From contig NC_051069.1 in assembly GCF_004664715.2 (NCBI RefSeq), positions 12,142,501 through 12,206,500 of the forward strand: DNA of 64,000 bases. The letters run 5' to 3'. This document shows positions 33,791 through 46,185 of the stretch, piece by piece; position 1 is the first letter of the stretch, and each line of letters opens with the position of its first letter. Below the pieces are notes generated by a model. It saw only the letters and a program-made list of their open reading frames with translations. It was not told where the DNA came from and did not search any database. The position numbers were made by a program, and so were the translations under genes. Source of the DNA: Peromyscus leucopus (taxonomy: Eukaryota > Chordata > Mammalia > Rodentia > Cricetidae).

Positions 33791-34159
33791 GGGCTTCACG
33801 CGTGCTAGGTAACTACTCTGGCAGTGGGGCCACATCCCAGATCTGTTTGCTTTTGAGCGTACATTTCAGATGGTCTCTTACTTCATTCGCATCCTCTCAA
33901 TCACTGCTCATTATATAGATATGTGCTGTGTCGTCCCACCTTTCACAGTCTCCCCTTCCACTTCCGACCTTCCAAATTCGATCAGAAGAACTTCTGCTCA
34001 ATTTTCCATAGTTTATTACCTTGCTCTATGCTGCAAAATAATATTGCAAGTGCTGTCTAGAGATAGGTACGAAAGTTGAAAGTTAATCTGTTTTATTATT
34101 GTGGCTGTGTAAACACATTCCCTGCAGGGCAGTTATTTGCTAAGATAACATTTGTTTAA

Positions 34160-34410
34160 GTCCTGGGTGGGGATCAAATCCAGGGTCTTGAGCATACCAG
34201 GCAAGCTCTCTACCACAGAGCTACACATCCACCTCTTTTGAGACAGTTTTGTTTTTCCATTTTTGTTTTCAAGGCGGATCATACAATGGTGGCCAGGCTA
34301 GCCTTGACATCACTGTGTTGTTCAGGCTAGCCTTGGATTCTCCAGATCTTAGTGCCCATACTTTCCATGTGGTGGGATTATAGAGTGCACTGCCACACCC
34401 AGCTAAGATT
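34160..34410 (-). mobile_element. ID fragment and B1-like SINE
   Basis: The part at 34160-34235 reads antisense ID (ctctaccacagagctacaca). A diverged antisense B1 follows to 34410 (ggtgggattatagagtgcac). Confidence 0.6.
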
Positions 34411-34552
34411 GTATTTCTTTTCTGAACGTGTCCTAATAGTTAAGTGACTGTCTGAACTGATCTGTGCTTATCCGTCCTTGTGTGCATCTGTCTTTGCCTT
34501 AGTAGTGAAGAAGTTTTTGATCCTCAGACTGTATGACTGTATCCTCCTGCTT

Positions 34553-34775
34553 TTTTTTTTTTTTTTGCATATGCCTGTATGTGTGCGTGTGTGCATATGT
34601 GTGTGTGTGGGGGGGGGGATAATGTCCACATGCATACGGGTACATAAGTATGTGCCTGGTTTACAGGCGGACCACCATGCCTGCCCCACATTGATGTGGG
34701 TCCTGGGGATCCAAATTCTGGTTCTCATGCTTGTACAGCAAGTACATTACTGACTGAGCCGTCTCCCAGTCCTTG
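34553..34775 (-). mobile_element. B3-type SINE
   Basis: The plus strand starts with a T-run (34553-34566) and a GT/G-rich part, then ttctggttctcatgcttgta and tactgactgagccgtctccc, the reverse of a B3 head. Confidence 0.75.
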
Positions 34776-34974
34776 ACTGTTCTCTTTTAAGAGCATACTG
34801 TTCTTATTTGGTGGGTATAGTAGCTTAAATTCCCTCTCAGGGTATTGACTGGAGCCCTGACTTTTTAAACACCCAAGTGCTGACTGTTTAAACACCTCAC
34901 CTCTGTGTTCTGGGGTGCCTGTTCTTCTAATTATTTTTCACGCTATTGCTTTGCTTCAAGTGACGAATAAACAA

Positions 34975-35490
34975 TTCACTTTTTTGTTTAAAATTTTAAT
35001 AAGCTTATTTTAGAATAGTTTTAGAGTTGCAGAAAAGTTATTAAAATAGCACAGTGAGTTCCATATGCCTCACACCAGGCATATTTATTATTAATGTCTC
35101 CTAATACTGTGGTGAACTTCTTAACGAGGACAATTATGCAGTATCATTAACTGAAGTACATAGTTAAGACTTCCATCATTTTCCCTAAAGGATCCCACCC
35201 AGGAATCCTGATGACATGCTGTATTACATATCTCCCGAGGCTCCTCTTGGCTCTGACTTTCTTCAGATGTCCTTATCTGTGATGACTTGGACGGTGTTGG
35301 AATGTACTAGTTACGTATGTTGTGGAATGTCTTGCCATTGAGGTTTCTCTGTTGCCTCCACCGTGATTATTTTAAGGCATAGGATCCGGGAAGGAGGACC
35401 ACAGGGGTAAACTTCCATCCTCCGTACATCACATTAGGATACAGTTAGCAACATGACTTCACACTGTGCTGGAAAGGTTTCTCCACCTAG
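34975..35490 (-). mobile_element. Ancient L1ME-type fragment
   Basis: Plus-strand words gaatagttttagagttgcag, ggatcccacccaggaatcct, and aggaccacaggggtaaactt in order match an old mammal-wide L1 3' region in antisense. It predates rodents. Confidence 0.7.
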
Positions 35491-36574
35491 AAGCATTCCT
35501 TTCCCTTGGAAGAAATCAGGATCCCTTGCCTCCTCTTCAGGAGGGACGCTAAGCTCTGTGTACTAGTCAGAAGGAGGAGGACCCAGAACCTCTCTTAGTG
35601 GGTTAAATGGCTCCCCCTGAAGCTCTCTACCCTTGGTTTTCTTCCCAGTTGGCTCTAAACACTTGATGGGGGCAGGCTCCAATGTAGAGCAAACACAAGA
35701 GAATCACCCAGCTTTTCCCTGCAGCTGCAGCTCTCCTTAGCTTCTCCAGAACTCGGCGACACCTTCAGTTCCTTCAGAGACAACCTCCCTTCCTTCCTCC
35801 TGCTTGGCAGTACCTGCCATGTTACCCGGCTCTCTTTGCTGCTAGACAGAGGCTGGCAAACACGTCTAAAGGGAAAATGTAAATTAAATTACCCATCAGA
35901 TATTGCCTTTCTTTTTATTCTTGTATTTTCATACATTTCCCGAGCAGAGCCTTTCTGTGTTCCATCTCCCACCTCCTCCCACCTCCCGCACTGTATTTTG
36001 GGCTCCAGCCTCCTCCACACTACGCCACATCACATATTGTGAAGAGGCTGTTGGAGTATGCAGCTGTTCTATCTTGACGACATTACTACTGATGGCAATG
36101 CGGTCCCCATTGCCCACCGGACGAAGCCTCCAGTGCTTAGCTGCATATTCAGATGCACTTAGAACCCAGCTGTCTCCACCAGGCAAGCTCAGATCCATTT
36201 ACTTTCCTCAGTGTCCTTTGCTCCAAGCAAACAGAAAGACCCCTGTGTCACAAGCTTCCTCGCTTCACACCTTTGCACGCGCTACTTCTGACTCCTCGAA
36301 TGGCTTGCCCCCCCCCCTTCTTAGCCATGCAGCTCCCAAGTGACCTTCGGGGGGAAATCACCTTTGCTAGTGCTCTTCTGTATCCGTGTCCTTGCTCCTC
36401 ATGTGCGCGTCTTACTAGCCCCTGCCCCCCCCCCCAAAGCCAAGTTGAAGATACAAGTCAGATTGGCTTCTCTTATTCTGGCACCATTTGAGAGGCTTAC
36501 ACATAGTAGCAAGTTTTAAAAGTGTTTGTAATATAAAGCAAATAGGTTTTGTTAAAGTAATTCATATCTACAGA

Positions 36575-36722
36575 GACCTTTGTTGTTGTTTTGAGACAAG
36601 ATCACTATGTAGCCTTGGCTGGCCTAGAACTCTATTTATAGACCAGTGTGGCTTTGAACTCATAGAACTCTGCCTCCTGAGTGCTGAAATGAAAGGCGTG
36701 CACCACCACACCTGGCTCTCAG
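36575..36722 (-). mobile_element. B1 SINE
   Basis: gttttgagacaagatcactatg, tggcctagaactctatttat and cctcctgagtgctgaaatga are antisense B1. Confidence 0.85.
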
Positions 36723-36782
36723 AGACTGTTCTAGAAATGAAGTATACTTACTGGTAAATATATATGAACTCCTCTTGAAGAA

Positions 36783-37050
36783 GACGTGAGGATATGGATG
36801 AGCTCAGTGTTTACCAAGCATAGAGGAAGTCCTGAGTTTGATCCCAGCACCTCATAAAGTAGGTATGGAGATGCATGCCTTTAGCTCGAGCTTTTGAAAA
36901 GCGAAAGCAGGAGGACCAGGAGTTTAGTTACCCTAAGCTACCTAGAAATTTCAGGCTATCCTGGGCTATGCCCATCTCAAAAAAACAAAAAACAAAAACA
37001 ACAACAAAAAAAAAACCCAAAAACAAAACAAAAAAACCCAGAGGCTTAAA
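36783..37050 (+). mobile_element. ID-B1 composite (B4-type) SINE
   Basis: An ID-like head (gatgagctcagtgtttacc, gtcctgagtttgatcccagc) is followed by a degraded B1 half and an A-rich tail with caaaaac units to 37040. Confidence 0.7.
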
Positions 37051-37616
37051 GTTTTATACTTAAACATTGCTGTTCACATAAAACATTGCAAACTGAGAAT
37101 TTCTTTTGCTATGATTGTAATTTGGTTTGAAATTAACACAGCGGGTAGAAACTAAATCAAAATAGATGATCAGCTTTGGGCAGCACTCCTGTAATATTTA
37201 TCTCTTTTATAAGGAATTTGGGGGGAAATTGAGTAAAATCTCCAAAGCTGTTTTTCTCATAAAATCTCAAACTAATGTGGGTGTGTTGACTCAGTGGTTA
37301 ATCAAAAGACATTCTGAGAGTGGAAAACACCCAAACAAACATGGAGTCACGAGATCCTCACTAGACCTCCCAGCCCAGGGGAGAGTGTGTGCATTCATAC
37401 TAATCTATCAGCGTGTTTGGGCCACAAAGGCAAGGACATCCATGAACAACAACAAGGACAGGGAACACAAAGAGGAAAGACCGTGTGTAAAAACACTTCT
37501 GTTCAGAACCGTCTGTGTAGTGTGTTTTTGATTCACTTCTAAATAAGAGACTGAGTCAGAGTTAGTTCCAAAGAGGGCAGTCAACGTGACAAAATATACA
37601 GACACCAAAGGATTCT

Positions 37617-37715
37617 GGGCTGAGGAAGGAGCTCAGTGGCAGAACACCTGCCTAGCTTGCACAAGGTCCTGGGTTCAGCCTTCAGCACTGCAGAAAGACA
37701 GAAACAAACGATAAC
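37617..37715 (+). mobile_element. ID SINE
   Basis: ctgaggaaggagctcagtggc, cctagcttgcacaaggtcctg and an A-rich end mark an ID element. Confidence 0.8.
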
Positions 37716-37717
37716 GG

Positions 37718-37895
37718 TTGGGGCTGAGGAGATGGCTCAGCAGTCAAGAGCACTTGGAAGTTTGGTTCCCAGCACCCACACTGGGCAGCTGACTCCTGCT
37801 CCAGGAAACCCAGTGTCCTCTTTTGGCCTCAGATGGCACCTGCACACACATGAGTCAGTCACACACACATTTAAAAAATCCTTCCCCCCCCTTTT
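37718..37895 (+). mobile_element. B2 SINE
   Basis: ggggctgaggagatggctcag and cccagcacccacactgggc, with cctcttttggcctcag, are B2 words. It directly follows the ID element. Confidence 0.88.
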
Positions 37896-38654
37896 CTTTT
37901 TCTTTTTTAAAATAATGGCTCTTCATTGAGATATGCAGAAAACATCTGGAGATGCTTTCAACTTTGGAAAAGGTGTCAAATCATGTTTAGGTGCCACTGG
38001 TAAAGGCGGTATGTGCTTCATGGATGGCCCACCAGTTCTCATCTATTCTTACAGACATCATAGGGAGTCAAAATTCTCAGTGTGAAAAAAGGGAAATAAC
38101 AGCAAAATCGTGTAATGTTAAAATTGAATTATTATACAGATTTATTTCTAAAAGCAGTCCTGTGCCTGGAAGGACCCTGAAAGTGATGGTGCCCTGGTGG
38201 AAACAAGCACTTTTGATATTAGGTCTTGGTTTCTAAACCCTTTCTCGCTCGTGTTTCAGAAAGCCAAGGATTCCTGTGGAAATGGCTAATTTCCATGACT
38301 GGAGTAGGAAAAGTACAAATGAAGCCCGGAATGCGGAGTTCCCGAAAGTGAGGTCCTGCTCAAAACCAAAAGGACGTGCATCCAAAGGGTGCGTGTGGTG
38401 AAGGGACACCTCCAGCTACACGATAGACAGTCTAAACATCGAAAGTTATGACTGTGACTAATTATAACACAAGAAAACATGTAAAAATCCATGAATAGAA
38501 ATGAGAGAAAGCTCAAGTTTGAGGAAAGGCCCTCATTTAAAGCATTCAGTAAGATTGTTAACACTGACACAGAAATTACGATGAGATAATTAACTCTTTC
38601 TTCTGGCCTCATTGGGAGGAACCCTTGGACAATCCAGAGTTCTTTTCCAAAGGA

Positions 38655-38880
38655 GAGGGGTTGGAGAGGTGGCTCAGTGGTTAAGAGCACTGGCTGCTCT
38701 TCCAGAGGACGCAAGTTCAGTTCCCAGCACTCACTTGACAACTTACAAATGACCTGTTACCTCCAGATCCATATATCTGATACCTTCTTCTGGCCTCCAT
38801 AGGCACTGCGTGTATGTGATACATAGACATGCAAGCAAAACATAAAATAATGAAACCAAATTTTAATTTAAAAACAAATA
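38655..38880 (+). mobile_element. B2 SINE
   Basis: ggggttggagaggtggctcag, gctgctcttccagaggacgc and taccttcttctggcctcc are clear B2 words. The tail is A-rich. Confidence 0.93.
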
Positions 38881-39154
38881 TCTCCCATCAAAGAAGAAAG
38901 TCTGTGATTTGATGGCTTTGCTGCTGGAATTCATCAACATTTAGGAAAGAATGAATACCAATTCTTCTCAAACTTATTCCCAAAAGTTGATTGGATGAAA
39001 TACTCCCGAATTTGTTTTACAGCTATTGCTCCATTATTAGAGCCAGACGAGGGCACTACAAGAAGGGATGTTATAGTCCAAAACTCCTGAAGAGCACAGA
39101 TGCAAACAGATGTCAATAACAGATTAAAAGGGTTATTACCCACTAGTTAGAGAG

Positions 39155-39500
39155 TGCACCTGCAGCCCCAGCTTCTTGGGAGGCTCAGGCAAGAAGATAG
39201 ACCACTTATCCTAAGAGTTCATCAGCCTGAGCAACATGCTGAGACTCTATTTCTTAAAGCTAAAACAATCAAGAAAAACAAAAGGGCTGGGTCTGGAGAG
39301 ATAGCCCAGCAGTTCACAGCATTACTCCTTGTACAGAGGACCAGTGTTTAGTTCTTAGCACTCACGTCAGGCAGCTGGCAACCACCTGTAACTCCAGCTC
39401 TGGGGGAGCTGACGCTTTCCTTTGGCATCTGGGGGAACCCATATGCCCATATATACACAATTAATATAAATTAAATTTTTTAAATTAAAATAAATAAAAG
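39155..39500 (+). mobile_element. B1-like fragment followed by a B2 SINE
   Basis: 39155-39275 reads B1/PB1-like (cttgggaggctcaggcaag, agcctgagcaacatgctgag). A B2 starts at about 39288 (ggtctggagagatagcccag) and ends in an A/T-rich tail. Confidence 0.7.
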
Positions 39501-39760
39501 TATCATCCACCATAATCAAGCAGGACTTATTCCTGGAGTGCAAGGATGGTTCAACATATACAAATAAAAAAGCTGTGGTATATCCATCAATGAAGACAGG
39601 AGGACCACGAAGACAGATCTGTATGACAGAGAAATGCCTTTAACCATATAGTCAAATTTAGCATCAGTAATGGTGAGACGAAGTCTCCTGAGGTGACATA
39701 ACAGTGTCAAGGAACAGCCTACGAAATACTCTCGCCAAAATGGTTAGTCCAAATTCAATT
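39500..39760 (+). mobile_element. L1 ORF2 relic
   Basis: The words caccataatcaagcaggact and gcaaggatggttcaacatat are a well-known part of L1 ORF2. The reading frame is short and broken; the fragment is old. Confidence 0.7.
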
Positions 39761-40084
39761 AACCCCTTAACCCCTAACTTCTGCTTCTACAGGAAGTCTA
39801 TGGCACAGTGGAATAAGTTAATGAAACTATGGAAACTGACCTAAAAGTGATACACTTGAAAAAAATGCCTGATCTTATATTCTTCAACTATTAAAACATT
39901 AGAAGAAAGAAAGAGGTTAAGAATGTTCCAGATGAGGGTTTCTTAAACTTTCCCCTTAGCAAACCCTTTTTGCCCCAGAATTTTTATATGACTTTAGATA
40001 TACAGAGGTATATAAACTAAATATTTATTGGTGACAAATAATAAAGACATTTATTTTAAAATAACTCATTGATAATAATTTTTA

Positions 40085-40275
40085 ATTTTATTTTATGCAC
40101 ACGGGTATTTTGGGCTGCATGTATGGCTCTGCACCACTTGCATGAAGTACCCACTGAACCCAGAGCATCCCCTGACCTGGAGTTACAGCCGTATGGGTGC
40201 TGGAAATCAAACCCAAGTCCTCTGGAATTGCAGCTGGAACTCTTAACCATTGCGCCATTTCTCCAACGCCCTAAT
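40085..40275 (-). mobile_element. B2/B3 SINE
   Basis: Plus-strand words caaacccaagtcctctggaa and ttaaccattgcgccatttct are the reverse of a B2 head. Confidence 0.8.
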
Positions 40276-40624
40276 TTTATCATTTATTAAAGACAAAACA
40301 AATTGGCACACAAATGCTGAGATGGACATGCTTGCTCTTACAGAAGAAGTGGAGCCTTGGCTTACACTTGGTACTGCAGGATGAAGAGCATTCTCCACAT
40401 TTTTCAGAGATGGTTATTGTTTTGATTAATATTTTTCATTGTCAATGCTGACAACATTGCTTTGCATAAATATGTAATGCAAAGTGGTAGAAAATGTCTA
40501 GAGCCACTTCAGAATTGACTGGAAGCTCTGTGTCAAGGACAAGCCAAAACTCACTTAAAACTATTTCCGTGAAGCTCAAGTCAGCAACGCAGAGAGCAAT
40601 TTTTAAAATCAACCAGCCAATCAG

Positions 40625-40850
40625 GAGTTGGAGAGATGGCTTACAGGTTAAGAGTGTTTGCTGCTCTTTCAAAGGACCCGAGTTCAGAGTCCCAGCACCC
40701 ATTTTGGGCAGCTCATAACTACCTGCATCTCCAGTACCAGGGGACTGGACACTTTTCTCTGGTCTGTGTGAGAACCTGCACTCATGTACACCTCCATACG
40801 TGCAATTAAAAATAGAATAAAAGTAAAACCTTAAAATTAAGCAATTAAAA
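40625..40850 (+). mobile_element. B2 SINE
   Basis: gttggagagatggcttacagg, tgctgctctttcaaaggacc and an A-rich tail mark a B2. Confidence 0.88.
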
Positions 40851-43779
40851 AATTAATTTGATATACACCAAGGAATGACTAACTAGAAAAAAATAGAAAG
40901 CCTGTGTTTTCCATAATTAAACCATCATGTTTCTATGAGAGCAGAACCCTTTGTACACACAGCAAAAACACTGCAATCAATAATACCATCCCACAGTCTT
41001 GAATCTGAGTTGAGTTGTTTGGGGCAGCATTTTCTGGCATTTGGCGGTGTGGCAGCATGCACATGGCAAAATGTGTACACTAAGCTTGGCAGCAAGGCTG
41101 CAGCGAAGTCACAACATGGGCAAGCACCACCAGAAACATCTCACATTTGCTAGAGACTTTTATTGTTGCTAAATTGTTCAGAACATTGCCACATTTGGGG
41201 AGCGATGCCTTCTTCTGGTCTCCACGGGCACCTGCATTTCCCCCTCCCAGGGTCTGGCTCAGCTGCTGTCTTTACAGGTTTACCATTTTTAGGAAGCTGA
41301 ACTCTCTACTAAAAGATTCTTCTGAAACAGCACACTAGGCAAACTCTGCCTGAACTGACTGGCTGCTGGTTTGAGACAGCTTTAGAAGATGACTGTGGGA
41401 TGACGTTGAACATGGTACTTGACTGTTAAGACGATCTGGGAGGTTATATTGGGGAGTTACTGCTCATTTTCCAAGTTGGCAATGGTAGTGTTAACAGCTT
41501 CCTAGGGCACATCCCTGTTAAGTGTCACAAGATGAAGTATTTCAGGTGTGTCTCAATGTACAGCATAACTTCCACATGGTTCTGGAGAAACTGTGTGTAT
41601 CGTATGCATCTAACAAATATGGCAAAGTGACAACAGTAATAGTTCATGTATTCCTTGTCCTCAGGACTAGGTACATGGATGTGGAAGGGGTAAGACAAAG
41701 CCCCTGCCTCTAAGGGTCTCACTGTCTCACAGAGGGGGACATGTGGCTTTTCACACTATGAAGTGAGTGTTCTCATCCCCCACACAGTTACTAGGTGCCT
41801 GCTCCGTTCTGGTGCTTCGCCAGGAGCTGCAGGCACAGAGCTTAGAGACCTTCCAGGGAGGTGTAACTGTGGATTTAGGACTGTAAAAGGTGTTAGACCT
41901 AAAATTCACAGAGTACCAAACAACACAGAGGAGAGAGACCGACCTAGCTCACTCAGGGAGGGGCACGGGGACTGTGGGGAAGAGGCTGAAGTTTGCAAGG
42001 CTGACAAGAAATCCAATAGAGAGTGGAGATGTGGGTGGGCAGAAGTATGCAGGCCAACACCCCCCTCCCCCCACATGCCACCATGCTCAGGGGACAGTGC
42101 CCCAGGAGCATGAAATCAGACAGAAGGCAGCCATGGGCTGAGGGGATGAGGTGGGTGGGTGTTAAATCTTAAGCAGATGTAGGAACTGGGGCTCCTTCTT
42201 CAGGCACTGGGAGCCGAGAACATCCATATAGAGCAGCTACTGCCTCACCACACTGGACCCAGACAGGAGACAGCATTCTCCTGCCTCTGGCTGAATCTCC
42301 ACATGCTCTAGGTGTCTGCCCATCAGCCACAGGGACTTTCAGGGACCAACTCTATGCCAGCAGGCAATAAAAAGTATTGCGGGCTGAAGGCTCCATGATC
42401 CTTGAGCTGCTGGAGCTGAGAGTGATGAAGGGTGGCCCTGGAGTGACCTGTGAGGGACAAGGGAAATGGCCCTGAGGATCTGTTTCTCCTAGGACTCTGT
42501 AGAGAATCTTTCTAGAACCAAGAAATAAGTGGTGCCTTCGCCTTAGCTGTTTAGGAGGGAACAGCTTTTTGCTGTAGTTACAGACAAGCAAAGCCATGGG
42601 GTATTCTGCATGACCTCTGGGGTTATCTGGCTTGGCGGCTGTCTTTATATGCTCATCATTTTTATGCTGGGCATAGAGAGAGCTTTTTGTACAATGGATG
42701 CCAGGACACGAAATTATGTCACCGTTCCTGCCCTAAACTGTAAGACTGGCCTTTTCTCCTACAACGGCTGCCTCTGCTGATCTGGCCTGAAATTCTGGGT
42801 TCCAGACCCTTTTAACCAGGGTCCTGTCTCTTTTAACTGGGGATGGGGCAGCCCCCTGGGGGTGGCCCCAGTGTGCTCCCTTTTTGGAACTGAGCTTTCT
42901 CTTAGTGATAGAGGAGGTACTTCCTCGGGGTCTTCACAGTTGAGAGCCTGTGCAGAGCATCTCAAAGGAGGACTCTTACCAAAGGCCCCTTGGCATTTCC
43001 CAGCATTTGCTAGTGTCGTTACCGTGTCTCTTTTCTCATTGGCTCCATGCGGGATGTCTCTTTAACCGCAATAAGGAAACCAAGGTTGCAAAAGGGCCTA
43101 CGTTAGTGATGGGTGTCTGGATGAGGAGAAAGCTCGGGGCCCAGGGGCAAGGTCAGACGGGTGCCATACCAACTCTAAGCCACTCACCAGTGAGCAGTGG
43201 GGGAGCCAGCCCCAGGCACAGAAGGCAGCCAAGCAGGCAGACAGCAACAGGAACCCCCAGGCTAAGGTGAAGCAGCAAGGCCTTCGGCCATCTCAGCTGA
43301 GGGCAATCGCTCCACCAGGAAATCACCCCCTCCTGGACGCCCCCATCAGCATATGTCAGCTGTGCCTCGCCTGCGCCCACCCAGAGGCCGAGTGAAGCCA
43401 TTAGACAGATGATCAGAGCAGATGATGATGGCGATGAAGGATCTTTAGGACCAATGCCATCAGGAGGCCCAGCCTCAGGGGCAACTCCAGGCTAGGTCAA
43501 GTGTCTAGTGGGGTGCATCTACCGAAAGGGGCGTCTCCTTCAGAAGTAGGGATGGTGAGGTTGGCCCATGCAGATCTCTCTTTTTGGATCGCAGAGTACC
43601 CCTCAAGTCCGGGTCCCTCAGATCCCCGCCCCCATCCCAGGAAGCCTTGTCAATCAAGAATCAAAACCTGCTGAGGGTTGGGGCACAGACTGCCCCCAAA
43701 AGCGGGCTCTGACTCAGTCTGCCATCTCTGTGGCGGGGCTGAGTCAACCCCTCTGCCCTGGTGAGTTGTCGCGCATTGG

Positions 43780-44235
43780 GGAGCCCCGTGTACCCCCGCC
43801 AGGCCCGCGCCACCTCGCCTACCTGTGCCCGCGGCTCGGCTCCTCCTCGCTGGCGCTGCCCCAGCCTGGACTGAGGTACCGGGCTGGGTCCCCCGCTGCC
43901 TGCGCAGAGGTCCCTTCCGCGTCCTCCTCCAGATCCTCCACGTCCTCGGCCTCCTGGATGGCCACACGGATCTGCACCGTGGTCTCTGGCCCCGGCAGAG
44001 CCTGATCGCCGAGCTGGGCCATGGCTGGCAGGGTCCCCGCGCGGCGAGGCCCGGCCAGCCGGGCGGCCGCGATAGCGACGGTCGCGCGTGGGCGGCGCGC
44101 GCACGGCGGCGACTCAGCCCCGGGGAGGGACGGGGGTCGCGATCCGCCCCACGCCGCACCGCGGGCACCGCCCTGAGCGCCCGCGCAGGGACGACTCCCG
44201 GCGCTGCACAGGCCTGTCCCGGGGTAAATCCCAGA
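43780..44235 (-). promoter_or_regulatory. LARP6: CpG island over LARP6 exon 1 and putative promoter
   Basis: This interval is very GC-rich and CpG-dense in a window where CpG is otherwise sparse (for example, repeated gcggc, cgcgc and gcgcgcac motifs at 44030-44170). It covers the LARP6 start codon and the roughly 200 bases upstream of it. I see no TATA box close to the start, so a dispersed CpG-island promoter is the likely type. The transcription start itself cannot be placed from sequence. Confidence 0.8.
43823..44022 (-). CDS. LARP6: LARP6 coding exon 1 (start codon, acidic N-terminal region)
   Basis: This is the first coding exon of La-related protein 6, a mainly cytoplasmic RNA-binding protein of the La superfamily. 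Translation from the ATG at 44022 begins MAQLGDQALPGPE and ends ...SEEEPSRGH plus two bases of a split serine codon. The ATG context is strong (G at -3 and G at +4). The exon stops at a consensus donor (CACAG|GTAGGC; GT at 43822-43821). It encodes about 66 residues with an acidic stretch near residues 24-37 and a second acidic run near 57-61; both resemble the low-complexity N-terminus of mammalian LARP6 that precedes the La motif. The exon lies in a CpG island and is separated from exon 2 by a 12.3-kb intron. I chose this start because it matches the known mammalian N-terminus; the frame is open further upstream but has no in-frame ATG. Confidence 0.95.
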
Positions 44236-45276
44236 CCCAGTCCCTCCCCGTGTCCCTGTCTGGTGGTGCTCCAGCCCCACGGCTCCCTCCTCCCTGCCGC
44301 GCGCACAGACACAGCTCAGCTGGCTTCTGGCTTTGCGCTGGACTAGCAGAGACAGGCACAGGTCAACAGCTCGCAGGCTTGTCTCCCTGACAGACCCGCC
44401 AAGGTGGGAGAAAACACAATCTCGACCGTTAGTTCTGGCATAGCCACCTTAAGGATAGGGTGCGTCCTGTCCCCTTAACAGCGCCAGACACACCTAGCAG
44501 CTGATCTAACAAGCAAATTGTCAGGCCCAGGATCAAACCGCCTGAATCAGGATCTGCATTTTAAGGAGCTCTCAAAGATGCTGGGGCATCCTAAGTTTCA
44601 AAACCACTGTTGTATTGAGATAGTGTTGAGACAGCATTCAGATATTTATTGGGTGAATAAAAGGACTATTTAAATGCCAGTATGCTCTGAAGTCCTGCCA
44701 CGCTTTAACAGCCTTAAGATGAGTTCTGTCTTAGCCGCCTTAATACCCAGAAACAAGGAACATGGTAAGACTTGAGTTTGTATCCACGAAGCTCTTCATC
44801 AAAGGCCTTCGACATAACTGATCACATTAGCCACATCAGGGTACCAAAGAACAGCCCGTTGTCACACCTGTTTCTTTGCTTTGCTGTGGGACCTCAAGGC
44901 AGGAGACACTCAGGGAGTCTGGTCTTTGGGAAGACAGTGTCCGGGTAGAAGGACACCATGCATAGTGCCCTGGTTTCCAGGCTGGGGCCAGGAGACACCT
45001 AAAGGCCCAGAAAGGAAGTAACGTTCTCATTTGGGGAGGGTCCTTCATCCTCAATGAAACCTCTGGAAGCATTCTTGTGGACAGACCCAGAGTGACTCTC
45101 AATCCCATCCCGATGACAATGACCCTTCACCACTGCAGCTGCTCTTGGCAGTCTGAATCCTTGGGGGGGGCGGGAAGGACATGTCTCCGTGGGTGGGCAT
45201 GCTGATGTGCAAGTGTGATCTGAGTTGGACTTCCCATTACCTAAGTGAAAATCCAGGTGCGACTGCTCACCTGTAG
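44236..45276. other. Upstream flank of LARP6, with an old MER5-type MITE
   Basis: A MER5-like stretch lies at about 44505-44612 (gaatcaggatctgcatttta, tttcaaaaccactgttg). The rest is unique-looking and shows no exon. Confidence 0.6.
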
Positions 45277-45284
45277 CCTTAGAG

Positions 45285-45516
45285 CAGCAGTTCTCAACCT
45301 GTGGGTCGAGACCCCTCTGGGGATCAAGCGACCCTTTCACAGAGGTCACCTACCAGATAGCCCGCATGTCAGATATCTACGATTCATAATAAGAGCAAGA
45401 CTGCAGTTGTGAAGTAGCAACGAAATAATTTTATGGTTGGGTGGGGGTCACCACAACACGAGGAACTGTCTTAAAGGGTGGCAGCGTTAGTAAGGTTGAG
45501 AACCAACCACTCACTA
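45285..45516 (-). mobile_element. Rodent hAT MITE (URR1-like) with perfect 8-bp duplication
   Basis: Terminal inverted repeats read cagcagttctcaacct at the left and aaggttgagaacca near the right. Identical CCTTAGAG lies at 45277-45284 and 45517-45524, the 8-bp duplication expected of hAT transposons. The internal text is the reverse of the copy at 54850-55073. It encodes no transposase. Confidence 0.88.
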
Positions 45517-45639
45517 CCTTAGAGACTAGTGCAGAGAGGAGAGGTAGTTGGGGCTTATTGACTACAACTCCAACCTCCAGGTTAGTGAGAGACTCTGTCT
45601 CAAGTAAATAGGGTAGAAAGTGATAGAGCATGACACACA

Positions 45640-45642
45640 CAC

Positions 45643-45692
<50 letters not shown>
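45640..45692 (+). repeat. (CA)n microsatellite
   Basis: About 22 uninterrupted CA units after a short interrupted start. A degraded B4-like SINE precedes it at about 45560-45630. Confidence 0.95.
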
Positions 45693-45699
45693 CAGTGTA

Positions 45700-46185
45700 G
45701 TAACCTTTAAACCAGGTCCCTACCAAGGTAGGGATAAACATAGGACATCTTGCTGAGTTACTGATTTTGTCCAAATATTTGTAAGAAGAGTCATACACAA
45801 GCATTAAAACAACCCGGAATGTCTTTGGAATTGGAGGCAAACCTAAGGCGACTTCACGTAACGTTCTCATATTTAGTATCTGGCTCGGCAGGCATGACAT
45901 TGCGGGGAGGGGAAGACAAAAACCCTCTTGTGCATTTGGGCTACTTCATGAGAGGAGTCAGCTCCGTCACTTGTCAAATGAGGAAAGTGAGTTCCACTGA
46001 GGCTTTCAGAGAGCAGCACCGCCTCCTCTCTGCCACGTCCTCGGCACCCAGTATTGGTTCCAATGGAGCCTTGCTTCTGGAACGCCTGCTGCTTTGGTCT
46101 AGTTGTTCACGCTCAAACGTTCCACCATTGGTGAAGGAACCAGAGGCTCTCAAACCCCTTCACGTTTCCAGCTCCTTCCTCCCCA
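45700..46185. other. Intergenic, unique-looking, nothing recognised
   Basis: No repeat or exon is supported. The plus-strand open frame continuing into the 31-bp repeats has no domain. Confidence 0.5.

Larger units (their letters stand above)
31540..43822 (-). other. LARP6: LARP6 intron 1
   Basis: A 12.3-kb GT-AG intron between the acidic N-terminus and the La motif. It contains B4, B1, ID and B2 SINEs on both strands, an ancient L1ME-type fragment (34975-35490) and an L1 ORF2 relic near 39500-39600. Stretches at 31590-32170, 32500-33590, 35500-36570, 37060-37610, 37900-38650, 39770-40080 and 40860-43800 show no recognisable gene. Many short open frames occur, especially in the GC-rich end at 42700-43800, but none resembles a protein I know. 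Confidence 0.9.

Noticed and set aside
40935..41340. Possible processed pseudogene suggested by open frames of about 60-70 codons
   Set aside because: I could not match the translation to any protein, and part of it looks like a degraded B2 fragment.
44023..44280. N-terminal extension of LARP6
   Set aside because: The frame is open for about 86 codons upstream of the ATG, but it contains no ATG (only a GTG at 44280), and the downstream ATG has a strong context and matches the known mammalian start.
43825..44346. Plus-strand open frames of 145-173 codons opposite LARP6 exon 1
   Set aside because: They are antisense shadows in a GC-rich CpG island, where stop codons are rare; the minus-strand frame carries the LARP6 sequence.
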